Position numbers and translations under genes: made by a program
Notes under the pieces: generated by a model
What the model saw: only the letters and a program-made list of their open reading frames with translations
The model's database searches: none
What the model was told of the DNA's origin: nothing
Assembly (NCBI GenBank): GCA_032358165.1
Contig: JAALGY010000031.1
Location: forward strand, 1,798,001-1,862,000
Reading direction: 5' to 3'
DNA length: 64,000 nt
From: Diplosphaera chodatii
Lineage: Eukaryota; Chlorophyta; Trebouxiophyceae; Prasiolales; Stichococcaceae
Shown: piece after piece, positions 22,872 through 32,289 of the stretch
Layout of the letters: each line of letters starts with the position of its first letter
Numbering within the stretch: the stretch's first letter is position 1

Positions 22872-24247
22872 TCACGGCTGCACAAAGCCGTTGGCTTTGC
22901 TGGCGCCCATCCGCAGGCTGATTTCGTGCTGCGGCCGGTACTGCCGCAGCTGCACGCCGGTCATGGCCAGCATGCGCTTCGAGGCCGCATATGCCTGATC
23001 CGGCTGCATGCCGCTGTGCACCGCCAGGTCCCGGACCGTGGTGTTTTTTGCCTATGCAGTTCACAACATCGTGATGGCTTTTGCCTTTCTTTTGCAATGG
23101 AATGCACGCCGAGTGCTTGCTGCCAAATGCCCTGCTGAGCCCGATGGGACTGCATCCTGCTCTTCAGAAGTAGAGCACACTGCACAGCCGAGTGCAAGGG
23201 CTCAAGCTGGCCATGTGCCATGCCACCATATACGCCACAAGCACTGACCTCGAAAAAGATGACCTCCTTGATGCCGGCCTGGATGAGCAGCTTGGCGCAC
23301 TCGTTGCAGGGGAACATGGTCACGTAGACCTTCTGCATGTACAGCATGCAGCATGGTGAAGGGAGCGCACGTACAGCGCAGGTGGCCACACAGGAAACTT
23401 GTAGCAGAAATGGCAGTCGAGCAGGAAGACAGCAGCGCACCGCGCCAGAGAGCGACGCAGTGTTTTTGTTCAGTACAGCGTTCATCTCAGCATGGCAAAC
23501 ATACGGGTACCTGCAGCATTGCACGCATATGAGCTTGTATATGAGTGAGGCTGCTTGGATATGCAGCAGTTGGTGCGGCATGTGGCAACATCAGTCGGTG
23601 CTGGACGCACAAATGGCAGCAGCTCACTTTGTCGCCAAGATGTCGCCGTTGTGTGCGCATTTCGCCCACGGCAGCTGTGAGTCTGAGCAACCCCGAGGGA
23701 AGCCATTGTAGCCAATGCCCAGTATGATGTTGTCCTGGCTGACTAGCACAGCCCCCACCTGCAGCATTGTGCCGAGGTCGCACATGCGGTCATGGCGCGC
23801 TTCCACTGTTGAAGTTGAAGTTGATGACCCCCTAAGGGGTGGAAGACACATGTTCCGCAAATGCACATGTGACTGACCTGCTTATTGGGGTCTTTCGACC
23901 GCTGAGCGCTAAGAAAGGCAAGTGCGATAAAGTAGTCGTCCCAGGACAGGTAGCTAGCAAGGAAAGGAACACAATTGTCAGCCAACAGCTACAACATGTG
24001 CAACTGCTGGAATAGGTGCACAGTACGGGACGTACTCTGTGCGAGGCAGCGGGTCGTAGGGGTCCGCCTGGCGCCGCCTTTGTTGGGGAATGGCAATGCG
24101 GCAACTGCACGCAGACGGGGGGCCGCTGGCCCTTTCAATACCCGCAGACCGGTGCCGGAACCAAGCTGCTGTCAGTGCGGCAGCAGCCAGGGCAGACAAG
24201 CCCGCCGTGGCCGCAAGAGCTGCCACAGAGCACTGACGCTCCACCAT
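22872..24247 (-). CDS. DCTD: Deoxycytidylate deaminase with N-terminal hydrophobic extension
   Basis: Zinc enzyme deaminating dCMP to dUMP, which feeds dTMP synthesis. Six exons join in frame: 24036-24247, 23878-23953, 23628-23758, 23441-23510, 23249-23332 and 22872-23051, giving 250 aa. The conserved core is complete: [54 protein letters not shown] (HAE zinc/proton site) and [20 protein letters not shown] (PCxxC zinc site). The C-terminal exon is lineage-specific. The first about 70 residues are unusual: an Ala/Leu-rich hydrophobic helix ([20 protein letters not shown]) followed by basic, Arg-rich sequence. This suggests organelle targeting or a membrane anchor, whereas typical dCMP deaminases are about 180 aa and soluble. 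Confidence 0.93.
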
Positions 24248-24739
24248 GCAGCCCGGGTCAAGTCAGCCGTCTGATGGCCCTGGGCGTTCCCGTTCACTAA
24301 GCTCTCAGGTCAACAGCCAGACTTCAGCCGTGTCGCTGTCACTGAGATGGCACAACATGCACACGCTGGCCACAGCAAGACTTCAATTTTATGCCCGCGC
24401 ACAGAAGACCCAGGGAAAGGCTCCAGCCAGGATATTGGTGATCAGCTGTTGAGGCTGACAGGATGCTGGAGTCACAGAGGTTCTGCTACATGACATCAGC
24501 CAATCCGTGGAAAGACTGGCAATGATCGCGCAGACCGGGAAGAATTCGAGTTCAAATGCATGACCACAGTTTCTTGGACCTGCCTTCAGATCCATGCCAG
24601 GGGCCGATAGAAGCTTTATACTATGTACGCATGATGGTGTTTGCAGCATACGAATGTAGCTCGGAGGGGCTCTGATCGCATTGGTTCAGCCTGCTTGCAG
24701 TGCTGCTGCCATAACTGCGTTTCGAGGCATGCTTGAGCC
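24248..24739 (+). other. Divergent promoter region, dCMP deaminase / M20 peptidase
   Basis: About 490 bp between two start codons on opposite strands. It should hold both promoters; no specific element could be assigned. Confidence 0.45.
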
Positions 24740-27357
24740 ATGCGCGCGCTTGCCGCATGCATGCTGACGTTGGGCGTCGTTGCTGCTGTACTCTTTGCAC
24801 CGGTTCCCAATCTCGTGCCCGGCATCCAACCAGTCCAGATCAACGTGCTGAATGCCTCCGCAGCAAAGCAGCAGCTCTCCGAGTTTCTGACGTTTGAGAC
24901 GGTGTGCGCTCCTGACGCCGTGAACCATGTTTCCGAGGAGGGCAAGCAGGCATTCAATGAAGCACACGAGGTGTGTCGCCTGTCAGAGGGCTGCATAGAC
25001 TTTTGATCGTCTTCCATGTTTTGGGTCAAAGGATTCATGAGCAAAGCGTTGTTGCCCTGCATGCATGCAGTTCCTGCAGCGCAGCTTTCCAACAATCTGG
25101 ACGAAGCTCACTGTCAGCACGGTGAGCTACTGTCTTGTTGTTTGCATGTCAAACATGTCTGGCATGTCATTGCAGTATTGGCAAGCCAGGCTTCAGGACA
25201 CTTCCAACAGACAAATGTGTTGGGCCCGGCAGGTTTCCGAACACAGTTTGCTGATCTTTTGGAAAGGGAGCGACCCACTGCTCAAGCCCATCGCGCTGCT
25301 GTCGCACATCGATGTGGTGCCAGCAGACAAGGATTCAGACACCTCCAAGTGGACTCACCCGCCATTTGGCGGCGTCATCGACAAAGGCTACATCTATGGG
25401 CGGGGAGCGCTGGACCTCAAGAACAACGTGATCGCCATCCTGCACGCCGTGGAGCAGCTGCTGCAGGGAGGCTGGGAGCCTGAACGCTCCATGTACGTGG
25501 CACTGGGCCATGACGAGGAGGTGGGCGGCGCTCACGGCGCCGCCAAGATTGTTGAGCGGCTGCACTCGGAGGGCGTGCAGGTCAGCTGCCCATGAACACT
25601 GGCACAACATGGCGTCCATCTGCACCTTGCACCACAAGTGGCTGCTCTGATCGTGTACATCACCCAACCGAGACACGATTCGATGACTGGCTGTTTGGCT
25701 GCTGCTCAGTTGGAGATGGTGCTCGACGAGGGTGGAGTTGTGATCGAGGACGGCCTGTCTCCGCTGACACGCATGCCGATTGCGCTGGTTGGCACAGCAG
25801 AAAAAGTGCGCCTCACAGCTCTACGTCCTATATCCTGTACACACACTCTTCCTGCACATGCCTACGCATCACTACCATCAGCACTGGACACGGCACTATC
25901 TACTGCTGCACAGGACTACAGCTTGCTAGAGGTCAGGGCGACGTCACCTGGGGGCCATGCCTCGATGCCGCCCACCGATGGATCTTCAGTAAGCTAGATG
26001 CAAACAACACTCGTCAAGCCCAGGCACGCAACTTTTAGCTGAGCAGCTGGTCTGTAGCAGAGCTTATGCTTGTGCAGGCTGCTGCAACCCTGGCCCGCAC
26101 GATACTTGCCATCGATGCATCACCGCCACCCGTCAATGTGCAGGTAACTCATCACTTGGACAGCACACGCACCTGTATGCTTGTTCAGCACTTGTTTGCT
26201 TGTTGGGAAGTGGCCATGGACTCCATGAATGCTACGGAACCGTGCTTGCAGGCTCCCACCACACACTTTTTGCAGGCACTAGCCGCCACAGCACCACTGC
26301 GCGGCATACGCTGGCTGTTGCAACATGCCGACAACAGGCAACGTGTCCGACGCATGCAACCAGCACTATTAGTTATAGTTTCGCACACTGATCCTTGCGC
26401 GTGGAAGCACGCGCCGCCAATGTGCACGAGTCAGTGCGTGCACTTGTGCTGCCGGTGCAGGGTGGTGGGAGCTGTGCTGGGCCAGCTGCTGTCACGCTCA
26501 CCAGACACCAACGCGCTGGTGCGCACAACAGCCGCCGTGACGCTGCTGAACGGCGGCACAGCGCAAAACGTGCTGCCACAGTCTGGGAACTTCACCATCA
26601 ACTTCAGGCATCTGCCAGGTGCAGGGGCCAAGGTCACTGCTATCTCAGCACCCGCAACAGTGTCCTCCTCCTGTTGTGATGGATGAATGCCATGAGAGGG
26701 CCTAAAGTTTTGGTGGCGCTGACTGCTCTGCCGATGCGCAGGGCACACTCCCGAGCAGGTCGTTGAGTATGTCAGCAAGAGAGTGGCTACCAAGGATCGC
26801 AGTAGGGTCCAGATTGTGCGCACAGACAGGCGGCAGACTTCGTCACACATCTCGCCGAGTGATGGCCCGCACTTTCGCATCATTGCACGGGCCATCCGCG
26901 ACACAATGGGCAAGCCCGAGGTGAGCAACATGCCGAGCAGTGCTGTGCATGACCACGACGATTAGCAGTCTTGCAAGCAGTGTGCGATCTCTGGTAGAAA
27001 CCTGGTCAGCTCTATGACTTCATGCCGTAGGAGGGCATGCTCGTTGCGCCATATCTGGTTGTGGGTGAGGGATGCTGTGCTGTCACTGCCTGCCAAGATT
27101 GCACACGCTGTATGTTCATGCAAGAGACTGTACAAACACCGGCATTTGCCGGTGCCCGCACAGGTGGGACCGACAGCAAACACTATGCACCGCTTACTGA
27201 CAACATTTTCAGATTTGAACCAATTGCCATCAGCAGGCAGAGAAAGGATCTGGCACGTGTGCACGGCACTGATGAACGGATTGAGGAAACGGCATTCATC
27301 TTGCAAATCAAATTCTTCCTGCACTTTATCAGAATCGCCAGTGATGCGATTGACTAG
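24740..27357 (+). CDS. M20-family metallopeptidase, PM20D1/carboxypeptidase S-like
   Basis: Zinc aminoacylase/carboxypeptidase. ATG 24740 opens with a hydrophobic signal-anchor-like segment (MRALAACMLTLGVVAAVLFA). Exons then give FETVCAPDAVNHVSEEGKQA, IALLSHIDVVPADKDSD (first metal His and Asp), WTHPPFGGVIDKGYIYGRGA followed by LDLKNN (bridging Asp), and VALGHDEEVGG (catalytic Glu pair). Downstream exons encode VEVRATSPGGHASMP-like dimerisation sequence (seen as LLEVRATSPGGHASMPPTDG), VRTTAAVTLLNGGTAQNVLP and NFTINFRHLPG. The end is RVHGTDERI followed by FFLHFIRIASDAID and TAG at 27355-27357. Order and motifs match PM20D1/CPS1. About a dozen exons; most borders not fixed. Expected in vacuole or secretory lumen. 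Confidence 0.88.
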
Positions 27358-27590
27358 GGCATCGAGCAAGGGCGATGTTACGGTAGACCACGACACCTTA
27401 TCGTTTGCAGCACCGTACAAGCAGCAGCCTTCTCTGGACAGGCGTGTGACCTGCTGTCACTGTATCGGTACAGTTTGCAGGCGGTGGCCACCTGATTTCC
27501 ATGCGGTAATCTGGCCCGCACCCTCACCATACCGCCCCTATTTCAGCACATCACTGTCCTGCATGAACGTGGTGCCACTGTTGCAGCCCG

Positions 27591-29001
27591 TTACTGTACT
27601 GCGATATAGGAAGCCAGGTTGCGCTGCGCGGTGCCTTCCAGTCTGTCCCTCAGCCGCCGCCGCGTCGCAATCTTCCCGGAGCGCATCGCCTCCTCAAATG
27701 CAGGCGACACGGCCGGACGCTTGCTACCCACCGCCTGCACATCGAGTACGTGCAACTCTGCGTCACGAGGTGACGGAGTGGATATGCCTGAAGGACGCCT
27801 GATGGGCGTCATTGTCCACAGTATAAGCTGTGCTGTTTTGTAGCACGCCCCTCACCGGCTTGACATGCTGGGCTGCTGGCGATGTCGGCCGGGGGTCCAC
27901 AGCTGGGCCTGCTGCGGCGACGACACGCTCCAACCTGCCTACAGCCTCGCTCAGCCGTGCCCTACCACAATCAAACACGGCCCACGTGTCTACAAGCACT
28001 TCTCGCGGTCCAGCATAGCATGCGCGATCTCTGCAGGGCCCACCTGAGGTCAGGCAAGTTGGCCAGCGTGGCGGCCAACTGCGCCTGCAGCTGCTGCGGG
28101 GCCGGCGTCAGCTGCCCCTCATCAGCGGGCTGCGCCTCTGCAGTGTCGCCTGGGCAGCGCAGGAACTCGCATTGCTATCTGAGCAAGTGCATCACTCACT
28201 CAGCGCGCTGCTGCTCCACCTCCTCCTTGATTTCAACTGCTACAGAGTGGCTGCACCTGGTGATGGCGAGGCATCAGCTGGCGGCCGCGCTCCCTGGAGA
28301 AGCTGCTGCATGTCGTCGAAAATCCACTCCGGCACTGCCTGCCTCTTCTCAAGCAAGGCTACATGCGCCTGCTGGACCTGAACACATCACAGGACCAAAC
28401 TTAGCAGCATCAGGCACCTCATCTCCACTATTAACCCACAAGCTGTGCAGGCTTGCGGGTATGAATGCGTGATTTGGATGCCTCTGATCATCTGAGCCGC
28501 ACCTCCTGCCGGAGCTTGGCCAGCTCGTCATCCACCGTGAACGCTGGCAGCGGAACGCCAGCGGCTGGCGCATTTCTGTGAATGGAGGCGACCGTCGCAA
28601 CTGTGATGGACTGGTAAGTTAGCTTGCTTGTGAAATGCGTTGCGCGTCTCGCAGCTAGCAGCGCACCTGGTCAGCTGGGCTGCGTTGCACAGCTGGGTGT
28701 TGACGGTTGTGCGCTCCTGCGGCAGCAGCGCATGTGGATTGATTTCCTTGACGATCCATCCACTTGCCGAGCTTTTACATCGAAACATTACTTACCAGGA
28801 CGTTCTGTAGGACGGAGCTGAGCAACTGCTGCGCCGCAGCGCTGAGCGTCTGCATGCCATGGCTAGCTGTCAGTACTCTGTGGAATGCAAAACAGGAAGT
28901 CACCCGGAGCGCAGCATCCCTGCTCACACCTGTTTACGCTCTGTAACCACTTGCTGGATTGCACGGTCGACGTCCGTGTACAGCTCCGGCTGCCCTGCCA
29001 T
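27591..29001 (-). CDS. Unknown alpha-helical protein, spliced
   Basis: I do not recognise this protein. ATG 29001 begins MAGQPELYTDVDRAIQQVVT. A workable splice path joins it to HGMQTLSAAAQQLLSSVLQN, EINPHALLPQERTTVNTQLC and APAAGVPLPAFTVDDELAKL. VQQAHVALLEKRQAVPEWIF, LQAQLAATLANLPDLR, ARLSEAVGRLERVVAAAG and a final block AELHVLDVQAVGSKRP ... MRSGKIATRRRLRDRLEGTA follow, ending at TAA 27591. Composition is Ala/Gln/Leu-rich and largely helical, with amphipathic heptad-like stretches and a basic C terminus. This looks like a structural or complex subunit rather than an enzyme. It is divergent to the CAS-like gene and convergent with the peptidase gene. Exons near 27850-28030 could not be phased confidently. 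Confidence 0.55.
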
Positions 29002-29441
29002 CTTCTGGGGCTCAGATTGCGCTGGTTGAACTTCACGCGCAGTACACGACCGTATGCGCTGTGACAGGCTTCTACAGCTCTGTGGGTGGCAAGTCAGTGC
29101 AGCGCGTAGCGCCGTGCGTGGGCCTTGAAGTGTAGGTGGCAGCTGCAACGCTAAGGTGCCAACGTGCCATACACCGGATTCCGGCTTGAATTTCGGAGGC
29201 CCATCAGGCAATCACAGTAGGCCCCGTAGCTATTCGATTGGGAACCAACTCAGTCAGATTGGCTGGGCGGGAATCTCATCGCATAGGCACAGATCTGTCG
29301 CAGCGGTGACAGGCGAAAGCATCGCAACCACAACGTGCTTGATGGCATGCAGCCCTATGCCCACAGTCTGGCACTGATCAGCGGGCTGCCCGGGCGCCCG
29401 TCCCCAGGGTGACGCTCCAGGGACCAAAGGTGGCGTGCAGC
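29002..29441 (+). other. Divergent promoter region, unknown protein / CAS-like gene
   Basis: About 440 bp between divergent start codons. No recognised element. Confidence 0.4.
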
Positions 29442-31766
29442 ATGCAGGTCCATGCAGTGTTGGAGGCCGGCACGCCTCTGCGCCTGCAGGGAGGTGTGCA
29501 CAGGCAGACCACGTGTCCTACTTTGGCCCACCGAGCTACCAAACGAGGTGGGCGATCTCGGGGTGCGCCCGTCGTGTTGGCAGCTGCAAAGGTAGCCGGG
29601 GACACGGATCTGGGCGCGTTGCTGGCTGATGCGCTCAGCATGGACGGCAGCAAAGGTACCTCAGCGCTGCAGACGGCTGGCAAGACCGTCAGCAAGGCGG
29701 TCGAGCAAGGGCCAAAGTCCGCCGCACCCTCTGACGGCGTCAAAGGCTTGGCGGCGCAGGCGCCGCAGGAGGCTGATCAGGCAGGGTCTGCCGTCAAGGA
29801 GGCCTTCAGCTCCGTAAAGCAGGCGGCTGACACTGCTGTGCAAGGCACGCCGCCGCCGCCGCCGCCGCCAGCAGCACGGGATGCCGCGAGCTCGGCAGCG
29901 CAGAGCCTAAAGGAGCAGGCTGTCGGTCCGCTGCAGCAGAGTGGCGGCGATGCCCCATCGCAGGCAGCCAGCAGGCTCAGTGAAGATGCTGCTGCAGCCG
30001 GCGATGCCCTGCAGCAAAGCACGCCTGCAGCTGCTGAGGCTGCTCCACAATCTGGCCCGGATGCCCTTTCACAGCTGACAGGTGAATCTGTCCTGATGGT
30101 TTAACCCTGCCAGCCACTGCTTCGCATTTCGTCGAGCGTTTCAACGCATCACCTCGGCTTGCCGGGTGCAGACGGCGTGCAGTCGACGGTGGCGGCTGCG
30201 CAGGACTCGATGACGGGGTTGCTGGACTCGGTCAAGGGCACGGCCTCCGGTCTGCTGGACAGCAGCAAAGGCACCTCCTCTGGGCTGACATCGGGCCTCG
30301 ACGACGTTAAGTCCGGGCTGCTGCAGTCGACAAGCAGCCTGCGGGAGGCGGCCGACAGCAGCTTTGCCGCTGCGCAAAGCACCGCCGGCGAGCTGCTGGG
30401 CGGCGTGAGCGGGGCCACGGGCGGCGTGCAGGGACGGGCGGCGCAGCTGCTGAGCGGTGTCCAGGCCGCAGCAGCGGAGCTGCAGGCCTCGGCCAGCAGC
30501 GCTGCTGCCACTGCTGTCGGTGAGAACACCAAGGGCGCAAGACGACTGCTGGGCATGTACAACTTCTGCGCATGATCACTTGGTCTAGAGCACATCACAT
30601 GCTTCATCAACGGTCTGGTCGATAGTGGGTTCTTGCTTCCCCCAGATGCACTGCCACCGCCGGCTCAGCAGGCGCTGGCACAAGCAAAGTCGGCTGCGGG
30701 GCAGCTGGCGTCGCAGGTATCGCAGCTGGTGGCCTCCAACCCCGATGTGGCCAAGGCAGCAGCTGTGCCGCTGGTGGGTGTGCCCGTCGTCCTGGCTTTG
30801 GCAGGGCGCTTTGGCGGGTACAAAGGCCCGCTGCCACCATCAAAGGCTTACGAGATCCTGCAGAGAGAAGATGCGCTGCTGGTGGACGTTCGAACCAATG
30901 CAGAGCGCTCAGCACAGGGGCTGCCGGATTTGCAGCGCAATGCGCTCAGCAAGGGTGCCGCAGTGCCGCTCGACTCGATCAACACGGCACCTGCTAGCAA
31001 GCTGCGCAAAGCGAAGGAGCTGTCGCAGGATGTGGTGGCACTCGCGATCTCCCAGCTGCGTGCGGTGCGCGCTGGGACGAAGGTCATCCTGCTGGACCGG
31101 GGCGACGGCAGGGCGGTCCCCATCGCCAAGCGCCTCAACAAGTTTGGCGTGCGGCGGGCCTTCGTGGTGCAGGGCGGCTTCAGGCAATGGCAGCGCGACG
31201 GGCTTGCAGTGCGCGGCGACCGCAGCGACTACAGCGTCTCGCAGCTGCAGTTGCTGGGCACACGCACCAGCATTGCAGCAGAGGAAACCGCAGCCGGGCT
31301 CAGGAACCCGGTGGGCATCACATTCGGCGGCGTGGCAGTTGCAATTGCTGTGGGCATCCTGGTTGACTGGCATCGCACGCTGCAGTACATTGGGACTGGT
31401 GGCCTGGTGTTCACAGCGCTTCTGCGGACGACAAGCTACTCCAAGCCGCAGGATCTGCTGGACGATGTGTCCAGCATCGGCAACACGGTGGGGGTGCCAC
31501 TGGCGGCCATCGGAGGCACCACGAAGGTCATTGCACGGAAGATCCAGGGAGCAACGTCAGGCGACGACGGCCCGGCTGAGGTCCTCTCGCAGGCAGTGCA
31601 GCCCACACGGCCGGTGTCTGAGGTTGCGGCGGGGCGTGCGCCGGAGGAGCCGGTCCAGGCGCCCGGTGCCGACCCCGGCCCCAGCCGCAGCGATGGTGCG
31701 GTGGACCGCAGCAGGCTGGAGCCGCAGGCAGCACAGCGGCCTCGGTCAGAAGGAGCCGACACTTGA
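29442..31766 (+). CDS. CAS: CAS-like thylakoid protein with rhodanese-like domain
   Basis: Related to the plant/algal calcium-sensing receptor CAS and TROL. Exons 29442-30081, 30172-30519 and 30646-31766 join in frame to 702 aa. Residues 1-60 look like a transit peptide. Residues 60-360 are Ala/Ser/Gly-rich coil with repeated GLLDSxKGTxSG-like units and a Pro7 run. A membrane helix near 371-387 (VPLVGVPVVLALAGRF) precedes GGYKGPLPPSKAYEILQRED and a rhodanese-like domain at about 395-517 (ALLVDVRTNAERSAQGLPDL ... VIL..RGDGRAVPIAKRLN, AFVVQGGFRQW). The loop LLDRGDGRA has Asp where catalytic rhodaneses have Cys, so the domain should be inactive. A second hydrophobic segment (ITFGGVAVAIAVGILVDWH, about 552-570) and a Pro/Ala/Glu-rich tail follow. 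It is much longer than Arabidopsis CAS (387 aa). TGTAA lies at 31894. Confidence 0.82.
29851..29871 (+). repeat. (CCG)n trinucleotide run encoding polyproline
   Basis: An uninterrupted run of about seven CCG units inside the CAS-like coding region. Confidence 0.7.
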
Positions 31767-32289
31767 CTGATTGCAGAGCCCGAGCAGAGCCCGCCTGAAG
31801 CTGCAGGATACTGAGCGGGTCCACTGCACACCTTAACATATGCTGCCGGAGGCAGCTGCACATGCAACTGAGCTGCAAGGCATGCACCTGAGCTGTAAGG
31901 CAAGGCTGTTCCACAACGCGCCGGCAGCGCTGTAGACCACGTGTTGCACTGTCCTGTCTTGCGTAGTGCTTCGCGAGAGGATTGGCGGGGGTCGTGCACC
32001 CTTTGGCGACCCTCATCACGCCCAGAGTCGATAAAGCCGGTGATGTAGACGTGGTCGCCGGCTAGATCAGAAAGCGTTGGGCATGCTGGTCTGATAGTCT
32101 CTAAACCCTACCAACCATGCAGCAAAGTTTGCGTGCTGATGGCGTCTGGGCCCTCTTCGGCCGCCTGCACACGGTGGCGCCGCCAGTAGTCGAGCAAAGC
32201 GGCAGATACGTGCCAGGGCATGCTGACCACGGTCCGGCGTACCACCTGCAAGCCTCAGGCGCCCGCTGTCTGGCCTGAGCCCCGCAACC
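31767..32289 (+). other. Intergenic with poly(A) signal and telo-box
   Basis: About 520 bp between two plus-strand genes. TGTAA at 31894-31898 is a likely poly(A) signal for the CAS-like gene. AAACCCTA at 32103-32110 is a perfect plant telo-box, 180 nt upstream of the sigma factor start codon. Confidence 0.5.
32103..32110 (+). promoter_or_regulatory. Telo-box AAACCCTA upstream of the sigma factor gene
   Basis: Exact match to the plant telo-box, known from promoters of translation and growth genes. Position relative to the gene is consistent with a promoter element; function is inferred. Confidence 0.35.

Noticed and set aside
29851..29871. CCG run as a possible unstable repeat locus
   Set aside because: Only about seven units, in frame as polyproline within a coding exon.
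30625..31770. 381-codon plus-strand open frame overlapping the CAS-like gene
   Set aside because: It is the +2 shadow of the conserved rhodanese exon. Its product is Arg/Ser/Cys/Trp-rich with no domain, while the other frame carries the domain and clean splice joins.
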